In this document: positions 16,325 to 24,647 of the stretch, in pieces
How positions within the stretch are numbered: the stretch's first letter is position 1
Layout of the letters: every line of letters starts with the position of its first letter
Origin: Thecamonas trahens ATCC 50062
Lineage: Eukaryota > Apusozoa > Apusomonadida > Apusomonadidae
Assembly: GCF_000142905.1 (NCBI RefSeq)
Contig: NW_013657669.1
Location: forward strand, 518,305 to 557,415
Length of the DNA: 39,111 nucleotides
Reading direction: 5' to 3'
The notes under the pieces: generated by a model
What the model was told of the DNA's origin: nothing
The model's input: the letters and a program-made list of their open reading frames with translations, nothing else
Database searches by the model: none
Translations under genes and position numbers: made by a program

Positions 16325-18872
16325 ATGTCGTCGGAGAAGCTCACCCGAGTTGCCATTGTTGAGGCTGAGCGGTGCAAGCCGCGTCGTTGCGGCCTCGAGT
16401 GCAAGCGCAACTGCCCCGTTGTTCGCATGGGTACGTAACATTGCTTGCCCTTTCTCTCTCCATGAGTACCACCCCTATCCTGGTATTGTGTAGTACCTTG
16501 TCATGGCCTCCCCCCCCCCCCCCCCCCCCCCCCTGCTGCCGCCGCCCTCCAACTCGGCGGATGGTGATTGGGCGTCTTGTTGCCAGGCAACGCCCACTCC
16601 TGGTCTTTCCTCCCGCCATCCTCAACGACACATCCGTGTGACACGTCCATGACTGGACACTACATGTACCTCGCCCAATGCTCTACCCAACGAGTCCACT
16701 ATGTGGGGTATGGCTCGTGAGGTTCGCTCGCCTTTTGTCGCTCAGTGGACGCCCTTGGAACTCGGCTTGGTCACTTTGGGAAGATTTCTGTCCGACGGCG
16801 CCGGACCGACCCGACCTCGTTGACCTCGATTGGATGCGATTGGGTGCGTTTGGCAGGGCACAATGGTCAGCTGTAGCTGGGCGCACTCTAGATGGCGGGC
16901 TTGGGCCTGGGAATGGGGCTGGGAAGCGGTTTGGATTGATGGTGGCGCGCTGATCGAAAGGCAGAGGCGAGCGTGTGCGGGTGTATTTTTGCTGCTCTGG
17001 ACGCAGGGCCCGATGGGCAGCCCGATGGGCAGCCCGATGGGTCGTGTGCGGACAAATGGGGCTCGGTAGCTTGATCGGATGAGGACTCATGATGGCGAGG
17101 GTGCGCGCTCTCTCTTTGTGTGTGGTACGAGGGTTGTAGGCAAGTTGTGCATCGAGGTGACGTCCAAGTCGAAGAAGTCGTGGATCTCTGAGGAGCTCTG
17201 CAATGGATGTGGTATTTGCGTGCGCAAGTGCCCGATGAAGGCGATCACGATCATCAACTTGCCGAAGAACCTGTCGAAGCAGACGACGCACCGGTACGGT
17301 GCCAACTCGTTCAAGCTCCATCGGCTGCCGACGCCGCGTGCGGGGCAGGTGCTGGGGCTTGTGGGGACGAACGGTATTGGCAAGTCGACGGCGCTCAAGG
17401 TGCTGGCCGGCAAGCAGAAGCCGAACCTGGGCGACTTTGAGGACCCGCCGGACTGGGAAGACATTCTGCGGTACTTCCGCGGGTCGGAGCTGCAGAACTA
17501 CTTTACCAAGATCCTGGAGGACGACATCAAGTGCGTGGTCAAGCCGCAGTACGTGGACCACATTCCCAAGGCGGTCAAGGGTACAGTGGGCTCGATTCTG
17601 GAGGCCAAGTCTGAGCGGGACAACGAGGCCGAGCTCATCGAGCTCCTGGAGCTGGAGGATGTGCAGCAGCGTGATGTCAAGGCGCTGTCAGGTGGCGAGC
17701 TGCAGCGGTTTGCCATTTGCGTGGTGGCGGTGCAGGAGGCGGATGTGTACATGTTTGACGAGCCGTCGTCGTACCTGGACGTCAAGCAGCGTCTGACTGC
17801 GGCGCGGGTGATCCGCGACCTGGTGAAGGACGACTCGACGTACTGCGTGGTTGTGGAGCACGATCTCTCGGTCCTTGACTACCTCTCGGACTACGTGTGC
17901 GTGCTGTACGGCAAGCCCGGTGTGTACGGCGTGGTCACCATGCCGTACTCGGTCCGCGAGGGCATCAACATCTTCCTCGCCGGCTTTATCCCGACGGAGA
18001 ACCTGCGGTTCCGCAACGAGGCGCTCACGTTCAAGGTGGCCGAGACGGCCGAGGAGGACGAGGCCGACGACTCGCGGTTCCGGCGCTACTCGTACCCGTC
18101 GATGGTCAAGACGTTCCACGACAAGAAGACCTCGTCGAGCTTCAAGCTCAACGTCGAGGCTGGTGAGTTTACCGATGCCGAGATTGTCGTCATGCTCGGC
18201 GAGAACGGCACAGGCAAGACCACGTTCATCCGCATGCTCGCGGGCCTGCTGCAGCCGGACGACGAGTCGGTCAACGTGCCCGAGCTCAACGTCTCGTACA
18301 AGCCGCAGAAGATCTCGCCGCGCTTCAAGGGCACTGTCCGCCAGCTGCTTACCAAGAAGATTCGGACAAAGCTCATGACGCCGACCTTCCAGGCCGAGGT
18401 CATCCGCCCGCTCCTCATCGAGGAGATTATGGACCAGATGGTGCTCAACCTCTCCGGCGGTGAGCTGCAGCGCGTCGCCCTCACGCTCTGCCTCGGCCAC
18501 CCGGCCGATGTCTACCTCATCGACGAGCCGTCGGCGTACCTCGACTCGGAGCAGCGCATCTCTGCCGCCCGCGCCATCAAGCGCTACATCATCCACGCCA
18601 AGAAGACCGCCTTTATCGTCGAGCACGACTTTATCATGGCCACCTACATGGCCGATCGTGTCGTCGTCTACTCGGGCCAGCCGGCCGTCGAGGCCACCGC
18701 CAACACGCCCGAGTCGCTCCTCACCGGCATGAACAAGTTCCTCTGCTCGCTCAACATCACCTTCCGCCGCGATCCGGCCAACTACCGCCCGCGCATCAAC
18801 AAGCTCGGCTCGGTCAAGGACTCGTCGCAGAAGTCGTCGGGCAACTACTTCTTCATGGACGACGAAGACTAA
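16325..18872 (+). CDS. ABCE1: ABCE1/Rli1, ribosome-recycling iron-sulfur ABC ATPase; two exons
   Basis: Splits post-termination ribosomes and acts in ribosome biogenesis; cytosolic and nuclear. Exon 1 (16325-16430) encodes [18 protein letters not shown] and the first cluster Cys (17, 22, 26, 30). The intron (16431-17139, 709 nt) has a GTACGT donor and TTGTAG acceptor. Exon 2 (17140-18872) completes Gly36 and continues KLCIEVT, exactly the conserved RMGKLCIEV of the family. The second cluster is [15 protein letters not shown]1 has GTNGIGKST (about 111-119), LSGGELQR and [12 protein letters not shown]2 has GENGTGKTT (about 389-397), LSGGELQR and IDEPSAYLD. Total 612 residues, against 599 in human and 608 in yeast. 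All catalytic motifs are intact. The ORF beginning at 17079 is intron read-through and should not be used as the start. Confidence 0.97.
16510..16533. repeat. Poly-C run of 24 in the ABCE1 intron
   Basis: Twenty-four consecutive C on the plus strand, inside the ABCE1 intron. The true length may differ, because such runs are hard to sequence. Confidence 0.8.
17009..17042. repeat. 12-bp tandem repeat in the ABCE1 intron
   Basis: Nearly three copies of CCCGATGGGCAG, close to the 3' end of the ABCE1 intron. No function is inferred. Confidence 0.75.
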
Positions 18873-20296
18873 GCGTCACAATAACATCATCACCGCAGTG
18901 CGACGAGGGGCAGGGAAGATGCAAGAAGGAAGAAAGAAAGGGGTGGTGTGGAGATACAATCGAATGTTATTATGACACGCGTATCGTGGGCTCGCATCGG
19001 CCGACAACGCCGTAGCCGACAAGGCTGGCGTCTGTGCCGAAGCGAGGAAAGAGATAGAGCCGGGCGCAAGCAAGCTCAGCGAGGAGCAGCGCGGCGAAAA
19101 TGTGCAGTTAGCAGAGCATGGTACACAACCTTGTCGTCTGTTTCATGATTCGAGTCATCGATGATGAGTATGGGCGCAAGGGAAAGGGTGATGGCATGCG
19201 GTGCAAGGGGAAAAAAATAATCCAGTCCGGACATTGGTCGCCGACCATCAACCTCACCATCCACTTTGTCTGTCTCTCGTGCGGCGCTTCATGAAGGCAG
19301 CGGGACGCGGGAGGACAGGCAAAGAGGAGGAAGAAGGAAGAACGGGAAGACCAATGCAGGAAGATTGCAAGAGACTCAGTCCAAGGAAGGCATTGTATTT
19401 TTGCCTCAGTCATGGGCTCTGGACCGGTTCCGGTCGTACCAACACGGCTCAACACAATAGAGAATGGGGAACCCGCAGCTGCAAAAAGCAGAAGGGGCTC
19501 AACCCAAGACCTCTACCATGGAACAACGTGTGGGTCTAGGCACGACCGGTCGGATATTCCAGTTTCAGACGTAACACTGCGAATGTATGGGTAACAATTC
19601 ATCATTGCCTCAAGCAACCACAAGGGGGTGGTGATGGTAGGGGGGGGGGGAGGGGGAGGGGGAGGGGCGTACCGTGGGATGGACGAAAAGGATTTGGATG
19701 AACCGAAAATGGGCGAGAAGTGGTTGCTCTTCACGACGCAAACAGTTGGAAATAGGCAAGCCGCAAGTCATTGGCTTTGTCTGCTCGGGCGAACAATCGG
19801 ATCGATGCGTGTCGAGCGATCGAGTTGATGGAGTCGTCGATGTGACCCCGAGTCATTAGGGCTGTTTTCGAGTCATTGGGTCGATTCGATCGATGCCGTC
19901 AGGATGAAAGGAAGAGTGCAATCTGCTTGTCCGTGCTTGATGGATCTGTTGATGGTGCCGTGGATGTGGCAACCATCGACAGAGAAGCGGGCGGGCCGGG
20001 AGGGGGGGGGGGGGGGGGTAAGGGCCTTTATTCCCATTGGTGTGGAGGAATCTCGAACCAAGTTGTCCGACGCCTTGGCGGGCGGCAGATTCTTCGCTGT
20101 GCCAGCCAGCCAGCCAGCCAGCCAACCAATGCCGCAGCCATAGCGAGAGCGACAGCGAGAGCGATAGGCAGCAGCACCTCACCAGCACTGTCTCCAACTC
20201 CACCCTCTTCGACCTGTGACCTGTGACTGTCCAGAAGCACGAGCACTTCCCTTTTCCCTCCCTCCCCTCCCTCCCGCCCCTGCCAAGAGCATCACC
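18873..20296. other. Long intergenic region, no gene recognised
   Basis: 1.4 kb between ABCE1 and the next plus-strand gene. Composition is more balanced and more A/T-rich than in the genes. Contents: purine-rich stretches (about 18905-18945 and 19300-19370), an A run followed by ATAA (about 19210-19219), a G-rich tract (about 19640-19668), a run of 16 G (20002-20017), CAGC tetranucleotide repeats (about 20102-20124) and AGCGAGAGCGAC repeats (about 20140-20165). Reading frames are short or antisense. An unrecognised RNA gene cannot be excluded. Confidence 0.4.
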
Positions 20297-21319
20297 ATGA
20301 GCGCGAGCGGGAGCCAAGCTAGCCGTCGCCTCTCTGCGGAGACCATTGTCCATCTCTTGGCCACTGCAGCCAATGCGGCGAAAGAGGTGCCTCAGACAGA
20401 AGGCAAAGTGGTGGGCAAGGCATTGTTGGATATTGTTTCCAAGGCGACTGTGGTTGCGCTGGATCGTCAGGCAGAGGCCGCGAAGAAGCAGCCAGCAACG
20501 GCGACGGGCGACGAGACCGGATCGGGAGAGAAGGGCGAGGAGAGCGGCACAAGCGCGGTGGAGCTGGCGAAGGGCATGACGGCTGTCGAGGTGGCGGCCA
20601 TAATTCGTGGCGCATGGGTGGCGCTGATGACGGCCATTGGTTCGGTGATGGACGAGCCCGAGTGGACGGTGCTGGTGCTGGGCAAGCTGGCGCGTGCCAT
20701 GCAGGAGCACCTGGAGAGCATCGAGGACGGGGCTGGCACGGCCGGAGTTGTCGAGTCGGTCCTCGAGCACGCACGAAAGCACGGTCTGGTGGCCGAGGGC
20801 ATTGTCGATGGGGCACCGGCGGGCGCGGCCGAGCTGAGCGTCCGCGACACCTCGCTCGTGGGCGTCTGGCTCAAGCTCCTCTTCTCGGGCTCGGCCTTTG
20901 ACAAGCACGGCGATGTGCGGCTCCGGTGCAATACGCCCGGGTGCGACTGCCTTGTCTATCGGCACAACGCAGCCAACAAGTGCGCGCAGTGCGAGCACTC
21001 GTTCACGGCACACACCTTTGGCATCCTCTCCATCTCGCGAGTCCTGGAGTCAATCTCGGAGCTCGTTTCGCAGCACGAGGAGCTCTTTTGGGGCCTTATG
21101 CTCAGCCAGTGCTCGGCCTTTGGCGGCGACCTCTACGGCTTCCGCGACAGGCTCAAGGCCAAGACCGAGGCCGAGGCCGAGGCCGCAGGCGCCGGTAGCT
21201 CGGGCGCCGGCCCCTCGTCGACCTCGTCGGTCGCCTCGACGGCGAGCCAGGATACCCGCAAGCGCAAGCGCGGATCCGATGCAGCCGGCGCCGCAGAAGA
21301 GCGTCCGTCCAAGCGGTGA
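20297..21319 (+). CDS. Unknown protein with a FAM221-like Cys/His cluster
   Basis: 340 residues from the ATG at 20297. The first two thirds are Ala-rich and helical (for example AVEVAAIIRGAWVALMTAIG). Residues about 211-241 hold C-x4-C-x-C, then about ten residues, then C-x2-C-x-H-x4-H (CNTPGCDCLVYRH, then CAQCEHSFTAH), a likely metal-binding cluster. The spacing resembles the Cys/His module of FAM221 proteins (C-x4-C-x-C ... C-x-C-x-H-x4-H). This is a motif-level inference and the rest of the protein does not obviously match. An amphipathic helix follows, then an Ala/Glu- and Ser-rich linker, and the C-terminus RKRKRG ... RPSKR looks like a nuclear localisation signal. It converges with SPCS1, 70 bp away. 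Confidence 0.72.
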   Translation: MSASGSQASRRLSAETIVHLLATAANAAKEVPQTEGKVVGKALLDIVSKATVVALDRQAEAAKKQPATATGDETGSGEKGEESGTSAVELAKGMTAVEVAAIIRGAWVALMTAIGSVMDEPEWTVLVLGKLARAMQEHLESIEDGAGTAGVVESVLEHARKHGLVAEGIVDGAPAGAAELSVRDTSLVGVWLKLLFSGSAFDKHGDVRLRCNTPGCDCLVYRHNAANKCAQCEHSFTAHTFGILSISRVLESISELVSQHEELFWGLMLSQCSAFGGDLYGFRDRLKAKTEAEAEAAGAGSSGAGPSSTSSVASTASQDTRKRKRGSDAAGAAEERPSKR

Positions 21320-21389
21320 CATGTGTTGTGTTATGTGTGCGGCTCCCGCATAAATGTGCCCAACTCTCTGCGCCATCGCCGGCTTACCT

Positions 21390-21984
21390 TTACCGCTTCC
21401 GCCGCTTCCCGCTGCTCCCGTTGTACCTTGTCGGCACCTCGCCACCCGAGACCCGGATTTCGGCGGCGGTCTTGGCAGCCTCGGACGGGAACAGGTCGAG
21501 GATGTTGAACTGGGCCTCGTCGCTGGAAACGGGCTCAAGGAAGGTCTTGGGCGCGGTGTTGTAGAAGCCCCAGTCTGGTGTGCAAACGGCCAGCGCGACA
21601 AGGACTCCGGCGCCAAACACATACATGGCCACTGCAAACGACGCCGCCACCCAGCCGGCCACAAACGCCACTGCCGTCGCTGCCATCAGAATCACTTGTG
21701 TCAGCCACTCCATCAGCACCATGCCCTTGAGGTCCTGTTGCCGTAGCACACGTCGATGGAGGCAGCCCCCCACACGGAGACAATCACAAGCCAATCACAG
21801 CAGGCACCACGAGATACAGACAACCACACGGAGGCAAGCACAAGCCAATCGCAGCAGAAACCACCAGATACCGATCGATCACAGCAGGCACAACGATCCC
21901 GACCACAGTAGAGGGTGACCAAGCCACGGCAGTCCGTCACCGAGCAGAGTGAGTCATGAGAGCAGAGGGCGGAGGGAAGGGAGA

Positions 21985-22015
<31 letters not shown>

Positions 22016-22044
22016 TGGTGAGAGGATGGGAGAGTGCGTACCAT
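21390..22044 (-). CDS. SPCS1: Signal peptidase complex subunit 1 (SPCS1/SPC12); first exon contributes only the ATG
   Basis: ER membrane subunit of signal peptidase. Exon 2 (21390-21734) begins DLKGMVLMEWLTQ and encodes two transmembrane helices (VILMAATAVAFVAGW and AMYVFGAGVLVALAV) followed by TPDWGFYN, matching the family pattern (MDxKGQxL..., two helices, PxWPxYN). No in-frame ATG fits the conserved start. A Kozak-like CCCACCATG at 22042-22044 is directly followed by a GTACGC donor, and CAACAG precedes GAC at 21734. Splicing the 307-nt intron (21735-22041) gives MDLKGMVL, the conserved start, in a 115-residue protein. The acidic/polar tail of about 40 residues ends GKRRKR, a cytosolic basic end. 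The in-frame ATG at 21722 would lose the conserved DLKG. The family call is good; exon 1 is inferred. Confidence 0.78.
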
Positions 22045-22234
22045 GGTGGGTATGTGTGTGTGTGAGTGTGGGGAGAAGAGTGGAGGGGACTCTGGTTGTG
22101 GTTGTGGTTGTGGTTGTGGCTGTGGTTGTCGGGTGGTGGCGGTGGCGGCAACCGGTGCAATGACTCAGGTCGGCGATGGTGGACATGGCTGGTTTACCAA
22201 CGGGGAGGGGGGGGGGGCGAGATCGTGGGCGACC
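22045..22234. promoter_or_regulatory. SPCS1 5' region with hexamer repeat
   Basis: Upstream of the SPCS1 ATG on the minus strand. A GTGGTT-type hexamer repeat (about 22093-22131, plus strand) lies in the expected promoter or 5' UTR. The other end is the 3' UTR of the MRH-like gene. Confidence 0.3.
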
Positions 22235-23032
22235 TCATGACGTCATGTAGAGGTAAGATGACTCACTCCGACGGCGAAAGACGACGTAGATGACGACAAG
22301 AGTGATGAGGAGGACAATGACTATGATGGCGAGGATAACGAGGACCACCACGTCGCCCTTGGGCGTGTGGCCGCGCGCGCCCTGTGTCGTCGCAGGCGAA
22401 GGTGACGGCCCGGTGCTCGACGGTGGTGGTGAGGATGGCGGCGGAGGCGGCGACAACGGCGGAGGCGGCGATGGCGATGGCGGAGGCGGCGACGGCGGCG
22501 ACGGTCCGGGCAGAGGACACGCCGCAGCGGCAAGGCCCACGAACCGGAAGGTCCTCGCCGATACCGGCCCGTCCATCGCCACCAAAACAAACGAGACGTT
22601 GCCAGCAGTAACATGCTCATCACATAGGACGTCGATGACAAGGCGGTCAGTGCTCGGCGGGCCACCCAAACCGATGCGTACACCCTGCGGACCATCGCCA
22701 TCGATCGATCGCGACGCGGCCGTGGCAAGGAGCGTTGCTGGCGATGGCGGGGCAGGACCAGGCGGACTACCCGCCACAGCACAAGCCGCCGGATCATCAA
22801 TCGATGCAGATGCACATGGCGAGTTCTCTAGCACGCCACATGGTTGGATCCGATACGTCGTCCCCTCTCTGCCAGCCACCATGAAGCCATCCGGCTGCAC
22901 CTGTGCCAGCACGTCAAGTCGCTCCGGGCACGCAGCGCCCTCGTCCGCCAACCTCACACCAGACACGGCACACGCCGCGAGCATTACAGCAAGTACCACA
23001 CTCTGCTGTCTCATGGCCATGTGTGCCTTCAT
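22235..23032 (-). CDS. Type I membrane protein with MRH/Atg27-like lumenal domain, probable sorting receptor
   Basis: 265 residues. There is an N-terminal signal peptide (SVVLAVMLAACAVSGV, ending near residue 26), then a roughly 150-residue lumenal domain with a pattern like mannose-6-phosphate-receptor homology or Atg27 domains: YRIQPCG, ENSPC, AACAV, then RLVIDVLCDEH and a closing ARTFRFVGLAAAACP. A Pro/Ser-rich stalk follows (PSPPSPPPPSPSPPPP), then one transmembrane helix (VVVLVILAIIVIVLLITLVVIYVVF) and a short tail RRRSESSYLYMTS. YLYM fits the YxxPhi endocytic/lysosomal sorting signal. It probably cycles between Golgi and endosomes (inference). The ATG at 23032 is used; the ATG at 23020 would also keep the signal peptide. 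Divergent from IMP3. Confidence 0.72.
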   Translation of the reverse strand: MKAHMAMRQQSVVLAVMLAACAVSGVRLADEGAACPERLDVLAQVQPDGFMVAGREGTTYRIQPCGVLENSPCASASIDDPAACAVAGSPPGPAPPSPATLLATAASRSIDGDGPQGVRIGLGGPPSTDRLVIDVLCDEHVTAGNVSFVLVAMDGPVSARTFRFVGLAAAACPLPGPSPPSPPPPSPSPPPPLSPPPPPSSPPPSSTGPSPSPATTQGARGHTPKGDVVVLVILAIIVIVLLITLVVIYVVFRRRSESSYLYMTS

Positions 23033-23142
23033 CCTGATACGCTCTGTGTCAGGTGGTGGCCCGTGCCCGTACGTTAGCCGCTGTCGTCACCGGAAGCCTG
23101 CAGACGGTCCGGCTGCCTCGCGCGTGCGCCGTGCCATTGGCG

Positions 23143-23232
23143 CGACCACATCGCCCGATCGCAACCCGCCACCAGCCCAGGCCGTCCTACGATGACATCT
23201 ATTGCGGCTCATTGGCTCGGTGCAGTCGACCC
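23143..23232. repeat. 90-bp direct repeat, copy 1
   Basis: Matches 23290-23379 at 88 of 90 positions (differences at repeat positions 61 and 88). The two copies are 147 bp apart, start to start. Confidence 0.92.
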
Positions 23233-23289
23233 GGTTGCGTCAACCTGGCCGCGGTCGACCTGGCTGTACCCCGATCACGTCCCAGCACC

Positions 23290-23379
23290 CGACCACATCG
23301 CCCGATCGCAACCCGCCACCAGCCCAGGCCGTCCTACGATGACATCTATCGCGGCTCATTGGCTCGGTGCAGTCGATCC
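23290..23379. repeat. 90-bp direct repeat, copy 2
   Basis: Second copy of the module at 23143-23232, ending 74 bp before the IMP3 start codon. Confidence 0.92.
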
Positions 23380-23453
23380 CGCTCCTGCTACTGCTGCTAG
23401 GGGGGCATGCACTCCAAGCCTCTTGATACCTGTCTCTTTGCCTTCTGCCCAAC

Positions 23454-23595
23454 ATGGTGCGCAAGCTCAAGCACCATGAGAGGAAGCTTCTTCGGAAGAC
23501 GGACTTTATGGACTGGAAGCGGTCGAACAACCTCCGTGAGATCGAAGTCATGCGCCGCTATCACATTGAGAAGCGGGAGGACTACATGCAGTATG

Positions 23596-23653
<58 letters not shown>

Positions 23654-24218
23654 TGGTTGGGAGGGGTGCAGCCGAGGATGGCAGCAACCATCCCTGGTTG
23701 GTTTGAGAGTGCAGCAGATGGTGTGAGACGAGGGATAGCGGGAGGTTGTGATAGCCATACTCACAGAAGAGCATGCCCATGTATGGTGTCTTGTAATGGG
23801 TAGGTACAATCGTGTTTGCGGTAAGATTACCAAGCTGGCTAACAAGCTCAAGAGCGCGGAGGCCACCTCGGAGTTTCGGATCAAGATGACGGCGTCGTTG
23901 CTGGAGAAGCTGTACGAGATGGGCGTCATCAACTCGAAGCGCTCGCTGGGCAAGGCATCGGCGGTGACCACGGCTGCGTTTTGTCGGCGGCGGCTGGCAG
24001 TCGTCATCGTTCGCCTCAAGTTTGCTCAGAGCGTGGCAGAGGCCGCTCGCATGGTCCGCCAGGGCCACTTCCGCGTTGGCACCAACGTCGTCACCGACCC
24101 GGCGTACCACGTCACCCGCAAGATGGAGGACCACGTCGCTTTTGTCGACACCTCTTCCATCCGCCGCAAGGTTCTCAAGTACAACGACAAGCTCGACGAC
24201 TACGATCTGCTTCTTTAG
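23454..24218 (+). CDS. IMP3: U3 small nucleolar ribonucleoprotein IMP3; two exons
   Basis: Component of the small-subunit processome; with the U3 snoRNA it acts in 18S pre-rRNA processing in the nucleolus. Exon 1 (23454-23590) encodes [18 protein letters not shown] and ends REDYMQ. The intron (23591-23803, 213 nt) has donor GTATGT and acceptor GGGTAG. Exon 2 (23804-24218) continues [16 protein letters not shown]. An S4 RNA-binding domain follows ([20 protein letters not shown] ... [19 protein letters not shown]) and the protein ends [12 protein letters not shown], like the DDFDLE end of animal IMP3. Total 183 residues; human is 184. A TG microsatellite fills the 5' third of the intron. Confidence 0.96.
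23597..23652. repeat. (TG)28 microsatellite in the IMP3 intron
   Basis: Uninterrupted TG dinucleotides starting six bases after the donor site. They make one long frame of Cys-Val codons that is not coding. Confidence 0.9.
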
Positions 24219-24647
24219 ACTGTCTGCCGCCGCACGCCTCACCCCGGCTCACCCTCGGGCGCTGCCCAGCATCCGGGCCTTGCACGTCCGGTCTGTGGTG
24301 CGTCTGCTGTCGCCACCGCCCTGCCTCGCCCGCTGCCGCTTCACCCATCAACCTACAGAGCTCCATCCACCCGCAACGCACCATCCGTCCAGATCGTCCC
24401 CCCTTGTCCCCACCTCCTGGGCTCGGCCCTGTCGCCGTCCCTTCCGAGATCAAACGCATCCTGGCTTCTCCTCCTCCTCCTTCCCCTCCCCCTCTCCTCC
24501 TCCCTATTTTCTCGAAATGTCCCATGGCCGCGACAGCCCGGCCCGGTGTCCGTCGTCCGTCGTCCGTCGTCCGTCGTCCGTCGTCCGTCGTCTGGTGTCC
24601 AGCAGCCGCGTGGCCGACTCGATAGCACTTCTCGCGAAACGCACAAC
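24219..24647. other. Spacer with 7-bp tandem repeat
   Basis: 3' UTR of IMP3 and upstream region of the DUF1444-like gene. A GTCGTCC heptamer is repeated about five or six times (about 24553-24592), and a CTCCTCCTCC pyrimidine tract lies at about 24467-24506. No gene is seen. Confidence 0.45.

Larger units (their letters stand above)
23033..23453. promoter_or_regulatory. Divergent promoter region with duplicated module and inverted CCAAT boxes
   Basis: 421 bp between the MRH-like gene and IMP3. It contains two 90-bp copies of the same sequence, each with ATTGG (inverted CCAAT) at 23211-23215 and 23358-23362; a third ATTGG lies at 23136-23140. CCAAT boxes are bound by NF-Y in many eukaryotes; function here is inferred. 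Confidence 0.45.

Noticed and set aside
17079-17139. Extended N-terminus of the ABCE1 exon 2 ORF
   Set aside because: It is the 3' end of the intron; the conserved start lies in exon 1 at 16325.
19856-21013. 385-codon minus-strand ORF
   Set aside because: Mostly antisense of the FAM221-like gene, extended through repeats; has Leu-Ser runs from AGCGAG repeats and no domain.
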